Positions 6,693 through 11,184 of a DNA stretch of 11,184 bases are shown piece after piece (position 1 is the stretch's first letter; every line of letters begins with the position of its first letter). The stretch comes from an uncultured Ruminococcus sp. (GTDB lineage: Bacteria > Bacillota > Clostridia > Oscillospirales > Acutalibacteraceae). The stretch is taken from NCBI GenBank assembly GCA_902767175.1, contig CACXGH010000091.1:1-11184 (forward strand). The letters are read 5' to 3'. Below the pieces are notes generated by a model. It was not told the DNA's origin and made no database searches. It saw only the letters and a list, made by a program, of their open reading frames with translations. Both the position numbers and the translations under genes were made by a program.

Positions 6693-9422
6693 ATGCAAAT
6701 CAAGGAAAATACAGAGATAACGGAAAATACGGAGACAGCGGAAGTGGAATATCCGTTCCTGTTTTCGGTTGTCATTCCTGTATATAATGTTGAACAGTAC
6801 CTTGCAGAGACGCTTGACTCTGTAATAGCGCAGACAATAGGCTTTGAAAATATACAGATAATACTCGTAAATGACGGAAGTCCCGATAACAGCGAGGAAA
6901 TATGCCTTGATTATCAGAAAAGATACCCTGATAATATTATTTATGTCAAGCAGGAAAATGCCGGCGTAAGTGCTGCAAGAAACAACGGCATACAGTATAT
7001 CAGGGGAAAATATGTAAACTTTCTTGATTCTGACGACTGCTGGGAAAAAAATGCCTTTAAGTGGGTCAATGCGTTTTTTGAGAAATATCCCGATCAGGTC
7101 GATGTTGTGGGTGCAAGAAAGAAATTCTTTGACGCAGCTTCAGGCTATCATCACCTCGATTATAAATTCTCCTCAACAAGAGTAATAGACCTTGTTGCAA
7201 ACTATGAAATGATACAGATGGACGTTACGGGAGCTTTTATCAGGGCAGACGCTATAGGTGAGCACAGGTTTTCCGAGCATCTGAAATACGGTGAGGACGC
7301 ACAGTTCATAAACTCCATACTGCTTGATAAATGCAGACTCGGAGTAGTAAGGGGAGCTGTACATTTGTACCGCAAAAGAAAAGATGAATCCTCAGCCCTG
7401 CAGAATGAGCTTCGCTCTGAAAGCTATTATTTTGATTCACCTGTTTACTTCCATCTTGACCTTATCCGTCAGTCCCTTGAAAAATATAACAGGGTAATGG
7501 AATTTATACAATACACTGTAATGTATGATATGCGCTGGCGTATAGCTAAACAGCTGGACAGCTTTTTATCCAAGGAGGATCTTGACAGATACCGTGAGCT
7601 TATAAATAAAATATTGCTGAATATCTCCGACCGTATTATTTGTATGCAGAAGAATATGGGAATAGGTCAGAAGATATATGCGATGAATATAAAATACGAA
7701 CGCAATATCCGCAATGAGCTTGAATATGACCATGGAAAGCTCCTGTTCAACAATATTTGCGTTATAAATCTCTTCGACCAGAAAAACCTTCTTACAGCCG
7801 ATTTCCTCTATGTAAAGGACGGTATGCTTCATATTGAGGGCAGAGATAATATTCTTCTTGAACAGAAGGATTATGAAATATTTGCAAGGGTCGATGGTGA
7901 ACTGTATGAGCCTGAACGCTTCTATGCCGAAAAATACGATATACATATCCTTGGAATGAAGGCGTATGAAGGAAAGGGCTTTTCATTTGATGTGCCGGTA
8001 AAGGAGGATGTTGAAACCAATGTGGAGTTTATCATGAAATTCCGCGGTGAATATGTTACAAGACTTTTTATCAGCTCCGGCAAGTTCTCACATATTCCGT
8101 CGAAGAGTGCTAATGCAGGCTATTGGAGTGACGGAAAATATATTCTTCGTATCAGAGATAAAGTAATAAAGGCAACACCATATAAAAAGGAGTTGATAAG
8201 CAAGTACGAGACCGCTTACCGTCAGTTTCTGAAAAAGGTACATAGAGGATACCTTGTAAAGTGGAGAATACTCAGCCGTCTGTTAAGACCGTTCTATAAG
8301 AATGTATGGCTGATATCCGACAGACCTAACAGGGCAGGCGACAACGGTGAACATCTTTTCCGCTATATCTGTGATAAAAAGCCAAAGGGCATAAAGCCAT
8401 ATTTCGTTATACAGAAAAGCAGTGAAGACTACGAAAAAATGAAGAAGACAGGCAAGGTTGTGGACTTCGATTCCGTAAAGTTCCGTCTTATGACTCTCCT
8501 TGCCGATAAGGTCATCTCTTCTCAGGCAAGCGAATACGTTCTCAATCCGTTCGGCGGAGATTATGCATATCTTTCTGACCTTTATAACTATAAATTCGTA
8601 TTTCTTCAGCACGGCATTACTAAAGATGATATCTCAGGCTGGCTGAATAAATTCAATAAGAATATCAGCATTTTCGTAACGGCAGGAAAACCCGAGTATA
8701 GGTCTATTCTTGACGGGGAATACTTCTATGATGAGAATGTAGTAAAGCTTACAGGATTTCCGAGATTTGATGAGCTTACAAGAATGGGCAGGAATGTAAA
8801 GAAAAAGGTGCTTATCATACCGACATGGAGAAAGTCGCTTAGTAAGTGCGTTGATCCGAAAACCGATACAAGCGTGTATTATGACAAATTCAAGGAAAGT
8901 GATTTCTTCGCATTCTATAACGGTCTCATAAACCACCCGAGACTTCTTGACTGTATGCGAAAAAAGGGATATGAAGGTCTTTTCTGTCTGCATCCTTTGT
9001 TTACGGAGCAGTATGTTGACTTTACTGAGAATGATGTATTCAGCGTAAATAAGGGATATGTTGATTATCAGAAGCAATTCGCAGAGTGTGCGCTCCTTGT
9101 TACCGACTTTTCAAGTGTTTTCTTTGATTTCGGATATCTCAAAAAGCCGGTCATTTACTCTCAGTTCGATAAGGAAGAGTTTTTCAGCAGCCATTCATAT
9201 TCAGAAGGCTATTTCAGCTATGAGAAGAACGGCTTCGGGCCTGTATGCAGGGATATTGAAAGCACTGTTGACGCTATGATAAAGGAAATTGAAAACGACT
9301 GCAAGAATTCACCGGAGTATATAAAGCGTATAGAAGCGTTCTATCCCTACTTTGACGAAAACAGCTGTGAGCGTGTATTTGAAAGTATATGCGGACTTGA
9401 CAGCGGTGACGGAAACGGCTGA
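6693..9422 (+). CDS. Bifunctional family 2 glycosyltransferase / CDP-glycerol glycerophosphotransferase
   Basis: This is a 909-residue fusion. Residues 22-130 are a GT-A GT2 domain: FSVVIPVYNVEQYL, VNDGSPDNS (59-67), NAGVSAARNNGI (89-100) and the metal-binding DSDD (112-115). Residues up to about 330 are helical, with a KYGEDAQF motif. Residues about 330-535 look beta-rich, with alternating polar and hydrophobic strands, like the linker modules in teichoic acid synthases. Residues about 537-900 are a PF04464 domain with LQHGI (H640), IPTWR, CLHPLF (H767) and TDFSS (D805). It probably adds a sugar and a polyol phosphate alternately to a teichoic-acid-like chain. The start at 6693 is chosen because TAGGAGGG (6678-6684) precedes it by 8 nt. 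An earlier in-frame ATG at 6606 lies inside the upstream gene without such a site. No terminator is clear downstream. Confidence 0.92.
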   Translation: MQIKENTEITENTETAEVEYPFLFSVVIPVYNVEQYLAETLDSVIAQTIGFENIQIILVNDGSPDNSEEICLDYQKRYPDNIIYVKQENAGVSAARNNGIQYIRGKYVNFLDSDDCWEKNAFKWVNAFFEKYPDQVDVVGARKKFFDAASGYHHLDYKFSSTRVIDLVANYEMIQMDVTGAFIRADAIGEHRFSEHLKYGEDAQFINSILLDKCRLGVVRGAVHLYRKRKDESSALQNELRSESYYFDSPVYFHLDLIRQSLEKYNRVMEFIQYTVMYDMRWRIAKQLDSFLSKEDLDRYRELINKILLNISDRIICMQKNMGIGQKIYAMNIKYERNIRNELEYDHGKLLFNNICVINLFDQKNLLTADFLYVKDGMLHIEGRDNILLEQKDYEIFARVDGELYEPERFYAEKYDIHILGMKAYEGKGFSFDVPVKEDVETNVEFIMKFRGEYVTRLFISSGKFSHIPSKSANAGYWSDGKYILRIRDKVIKATPYKKELISKYETAYRQFLKKVHRGYLVKWRILSRLLRPFYKNVWLISDRPNRAGDNGEHLFRYICDKKPKGIKPYFVIQKSSEDYEKMKKTGKVVDFDSVKFRLMTLLADKVISSQASEYVLNPFGGDYAYLSDLYNYKFVFLQHGITKDDISGWLNKFNKNISIFVTAGKPEYRSILDGEYFYDENVVKLTGFPRFDELTRMGRNVKKKVLIIPTWRKSLSKCVDPKTDTSVYYDKFKESDFFAFYNGLINHPRLLDCMRKKGYEGLFCLHPLFTEQYVDFTENDVFSVNKGYVDYQKQFAECALLVTDFSSVFFDFGYLKKPVIYSQFDKEEFFSSHSYSEGYFSYEKNGFGPVCRDIESTVDAMIKEIENDCKNSPEYIKRIEAFYPYFDENSCERVFESICGLDSGDGNG

Positions 9423-9479
9423 TAACAGGTTATACAGCAGTTGTTACAGTTTTGAAACCTATAATTATTCCCGAAATAC

Positions 9480-9508
9480 TTGATATCTGTCATTTCTTGG
9501 AGTAAAAT
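9480..9508 (+). promoter_or_regulatory. Promoter of the MBOAT transcript
   Basis: TTGATA (9480-9485) and TAAAAT (9503-9508) are each one base off consensus and are exactly 17 bp apart. The start would be near 9515, giving an unusually long leader of about 120 nt compared with the roughly 27 nt leaders at the other two protein-gene promoters here. Readthrough from the polymer operon is also possible because no terminator is visible between 9423 and 9480. Confidence 0.65.
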
Positions 9509-9557
9509 TAATCTGCTGTTTTCTTTATTTGTCATAAAGGCATAATAAAAGGATCAT

Positions 9558-9604
9558 ACAGCCCTGACATACAGGGCTGTAATCTGCAGGGGAGTTCCCT
9601 GCAG
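9558..9604 (+). promoter_or_regulatory. Two adjacent perfect hairpins in the MBOAT leader
   Basis: Hairpin 1 pairs ACAGCCCTG (9558-9566) with CAGGGCTGT (9572-9580) around the loop ACATA. Three bases later hairpin 2 pairs CTGCAGGG (9584-9591) with CCCTGCAG (9597-9604) around GAGTT. Both have 5-nt loops. Neither is followed by a T-run, so they are not simple terminators. The AAGGAG ribosome binding site of the next gene (9624-9629) lies 19 nt after the second hairpin and stays single-stranded in this fold. They could stabilise the mRNA, be a protein-binding or processing site, or be part of a switching leader. No known riboswitch was recognised. Confidence 0.6.
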
Positions 9605-9636
9605 CGGCAAGAATAAAGGATAAAAGGAGAAAGAAA

Positions 9637-11079
9637 ATGGTTTTTGCAGATCTGTTTTTTCTATATCTGTTTCTTCCTGTTTGCTTGATCTGTTATTTTC
9701 TCAGTAAAAAGCTAAAGACGAAGAACACTGTATTGATCATTTTTTCGCTCATTTTCTACACTTGGGGAGAGCCGCTGTATGTAATACTGCTCATTTTCAG
9801 TGCTGTCCTCAATTGGTATATGGGCGGAGTTATCGGGCGATTGCGTGACAAGCCCTCAGGTAAGACCGCATTGGGGATTACAATAGCTGTCAATATACTT
9901 ATGCTTGTGATATTTAAATATACAGGCTTCCTTGTGGAGAATATAAACGGTCTCTTACACATAGGCATACCTGTTCCGCAGATATCACTGCCTATCGGAA
10001 TCAGCTTCTTCACATTCCAGGCGATTTCTTATATCATAGACTGCTATTGGGACACAGTGACACCGCAGAAGTCCTTCAAGAAATTCCTTCTTTATCTGTC
10101 ACTTTTCCCGCAGCTTATCGCAGGCCCTATAGTCCGTTACAGCGTTGTTGAGGAAGAAATCAATAAGCGTAAATCGACTATTGCTGATATAAACGAAGGC
10201 TGCATGAGATTTATCGTAGGTCTTGCAAAAAAGGTCATCATCGCAAACAATCTTTATTCCATAGTAACTCAGTTCTTCGGTGATGTTAACAGCGATAAGT
10301 ATCAGGATATTTCTTCGCTGTCATTCCTTGGAACATGGTTTGTTGTGATCTGCTATTCTCTCTATGTTTATTTCGATTTCAGCGGATATTCCGATATGGC
10401 TATCGGTCTCGGAAGGATTTTTGGCTTCCATTTTGACGAAAACTTTAAATATCCATTTATCTGCAAGACTATTAGTGAGTTCTGGCAGAGATGGCATATA
10501 TCCCTCAGCTCATTCTTCAGGGATTATCTGTTTTATGTTCCGATTTTCGGCAGACCGAGAAAGTATCTTAATCTTTTCCTTGTATGGTTCTGTACAGGTC
10601 TGTGGCACGGTGCGGCATGGAACTTTATTTTCTGGGGACTGTATTTCGGGCTGTTCCTGCTTTTGGAAATAAAGATAGGAAAGAAGCGCATGAAGAAATG
10701 GCCGAAGGTGCTTACGCATATCTACAGTAAGCTTGTAATTATTATAGGCTTTGGTATATTCTGTTTCTCGGATATGGCACAGCTCGGAAACTTCTTTGCG
10801 AATATAAGCGGTATAAGCATGATAACACACGGAAACAGCTTTGCCGACCCTGTAACATGGAGCGTATGTCTCAAGAATGTCTTCCTTGTACTCATTGCTG
10901 TTGTCGTTTCAACCCCGATACTGCAGCAGATCAAGAAGTTCTTCTTTACATGGGGCAATAATGTCGTATATACTACAGGAAAAATGCTGGCTACCGCAGG
11001 CTGTCTGTTCCTGCTTATAATGTCAAGCATTCTGCTTGTTGATTCAACAAACAACCCGTTCCTGTACTTCCGTTTCTGA
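9637..11079 (+). CDS. MBOAT family O-acyltransferase (AlgI/PatA/DltB-like)
   Basis: This 480-residue polytopic membrane protein has the usual length and about ten hydrophobic segments. It begins FADLFFLYLFLP, as AlgI-type proteins do. Family motifs are LPIGISFFTFQAISYIIDCYW near 111-131, FPQLIAGPIVRY near 153-164, YVYFDFSGYSDMAIGLG, SEFWQRWHISLSSFFRDYL (H287), and GLWHGAAWNFIFWG with the invariant catalytic histidine H324. It ends FLYFRF. MBOAT enzymes of this group move acyl (often acetyl) groups across the membrane to an extracellular polymer, usually with a secreted AlgJ/DHHW- or SGNH-type partner encoded next door. AAGGAG (9624-9629) stands 7 nt before the ATG. Its place beside the polymer operon suggests acylation of that polymer; the acyl group is unknown. 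Confidence 0.93.
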   Translation: MVFADLFFLYLFLPVCLICYFLSKKLKTKNTVLIIFSLIFYTWGEPLYVILLIFSAVLNWYMGGVIGRLRDKPSGKTALGITIAVNILMLVIFKYTGFLVENINGLLHIGIPVPQISLPIGISFFTFQAISYIIDCYWDTVTPQKSFKKFLLYLSLFPQLIAGPIVRYSVVEEEINKRKSTIADINEGCMRFIVGLAKKVIIANNLYSIVTQFFGDVNSDKYQDISSLSFLGTWFVVICYSLYVYFDFSGYSDMAIGLGRIFGFHFDENFKYPFICKTISEFWQRWHISLSSFFRDYLFYVPIFGRPRKYLNLFLVWFCTGLWHGAAWNFIFWGLYFGLFLLLEIKIGKKRMKKWPKVLTHIYSKLVIIIGFGIFCFSDMAQLGNFFANISGISMITHGNSFADPVTWSVCLKNVFLVLIAVVVSTPILQQIKKFFFTWGNNVVYTTGKMLATAGCLFLLIMSSILLVDSTNNPFLYFRF

Positions 11080-11101
11080 TGAGATTAGGGAGGAGGTAAG
11101 T

Positions 11102-11161
11102 TTGAAAAAGAATTTACCGGCCCCGATAAGTAAAAGGGCGCAGAAAACCAAGCCACCATGA
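11102..11161 (+). CDS. Short TTG-started frame after the MBOAT gene, ending at TGA; possible broken or leader gene
   Basis: A very strong site, AGGGAGGAGG (11087-11096), stands 5 nt before TTG at 11102, 22 bases after the MBOAT stop. The frame reads 19 residues, lysine- and proline-rich (MKKNLPAPISKRAQKTKPP), then meets TGA at 11159. After the TGA the same frame stays open to the window edge (S-G-K-K-I-S-K). An ATG at 11158 overlaps the TGA but opens only seven codons (MKWQKNK). The basic start is what one expects for the cytoplasmic tail of a membrane-anchored AlgJ/DHHW partner. It may therefore be the start of that gene interrupted by a nonsense or frameshift change, a sequencing error near the A7 run at 11169-11175, or a short coupled leader. 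The window is too short to decide. Confidence 0.35.
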   Translation: MKKNLPAPISKRAQKTKPP

Positions 11162-11184
11162 AGTGGCAAAAAAATAAGTAAAAC

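Noticed and set aside
9455..9465. TATAAT at 9460-9465 as the -10 of the MBOAT promoter
   Set aside because: No -35-like box lies 15 to 19 bp upstream; TTGTTA at 9441 gives only 13 bp, and no TG extension is present. The pair at 9480 and 9503 is much better.
9434..9519. Complementary ACAGCAG (9434-9440) and CTGCTGT (9513-9519), the latter followed by a T-rich stretch, as a terminator after the polymer operon
   Set aside because: The loop would be over 70 nt with only 7 bp of stem, so a working intrinsic terminator is implausible.
11095..11119. GGTAA/TTACC pairing that might hide the ribosome binding site after the MBOAT gene
   Set aside because: Only 5 bp with a 14-nt AT-rich loop; too weak to support regulation.
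11152..11167. Hairpin GCCAC/GTGGC around the TGA at 11159, as a selenocysteine signal
   Set aside because: In bacteria the SECIS stem-loop follows the UGA; here the UGA sits in the loop of a 5-bp stem, and the context shows no selenoprotein motif.

Overview
The window looks like a stretch of chromosome from a low-to-moderate GC Bacillota, most likely a Clostridia of the Ruminococcus/Oscillospiraceae type. The reasons are AGGAGG-type ribosome binding sites before almost every gene, sharp TTGACA/TATAAT promoters, some TTG starts, and a teichoic-acid-like set of surface polymer genes. The genus is an inference. No mobile element, CRISPR array or phage gene is visible. Apart from the tRNA, every gene reads on the + strand.

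Layout. (1) Positions 1-71 are a tRNA-Gly(UCC) on the minus strand, with its own promoter at 90-118 and A-tracts behind it. (2) Positions 156-1215 form a small unit divergent from the tRNA: a tandem 21-bp repeat, a strong promoter, a flavoredoxin-like flavin reductase gene, a coupled gene for a small four-cysteine protein, and an intrinsic terminator. (3) Positions 1292-9422 are a six-gene cell-surface polymer operon behind a textbook promoter. It encodes an ExoA-like family 2 glycosyltransferase, a TagG/Wzm-type ABC exporter permease, a CDP-glycerol glycerophosphotransferase-like enzyme, two tandem paralogous Stealth-family sugar-1-phosphate transferases, and a 909-residue fusion of a family 2 glycosyltransferase with a second glycerophosphotransferase-like domain. 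(4) Positions 9480-11184 hold a separate promoter, an untranslated leader with two perfect hairpins, an AlgI/PatA-type MBOAT O-acyltransferase gene, and a short TTG-started reading frame that stops at TGA just before the window edge.

How the genes may work together (inference). Stealth enzymes make sugar-phosphate-sugar linkages, CDP-glycerol-dependent enzymes add polyol phosphate, and the family 2 domains add ordinary glycosidic sugars. Together they suggest a phosphodiester-containing heteropolymer, either a capsule or a wall-teichoic-acid-like phosphoglycan. It would be assembled in the cytoplasm, exported through the ABC-2 permease and acylated outside by the MBOAT system. Parts that would be needed but are absent here are the ABC ATPase, an initiating phosphoglycosyltransferase, a CDP-glycerol or CDP-ribitol synthase, and the usual MBOAT partner. 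The most distinctive points are two Stealth genes side by side, two glycerophosphotransferase-like modules in one operon, and the missing ATPase.
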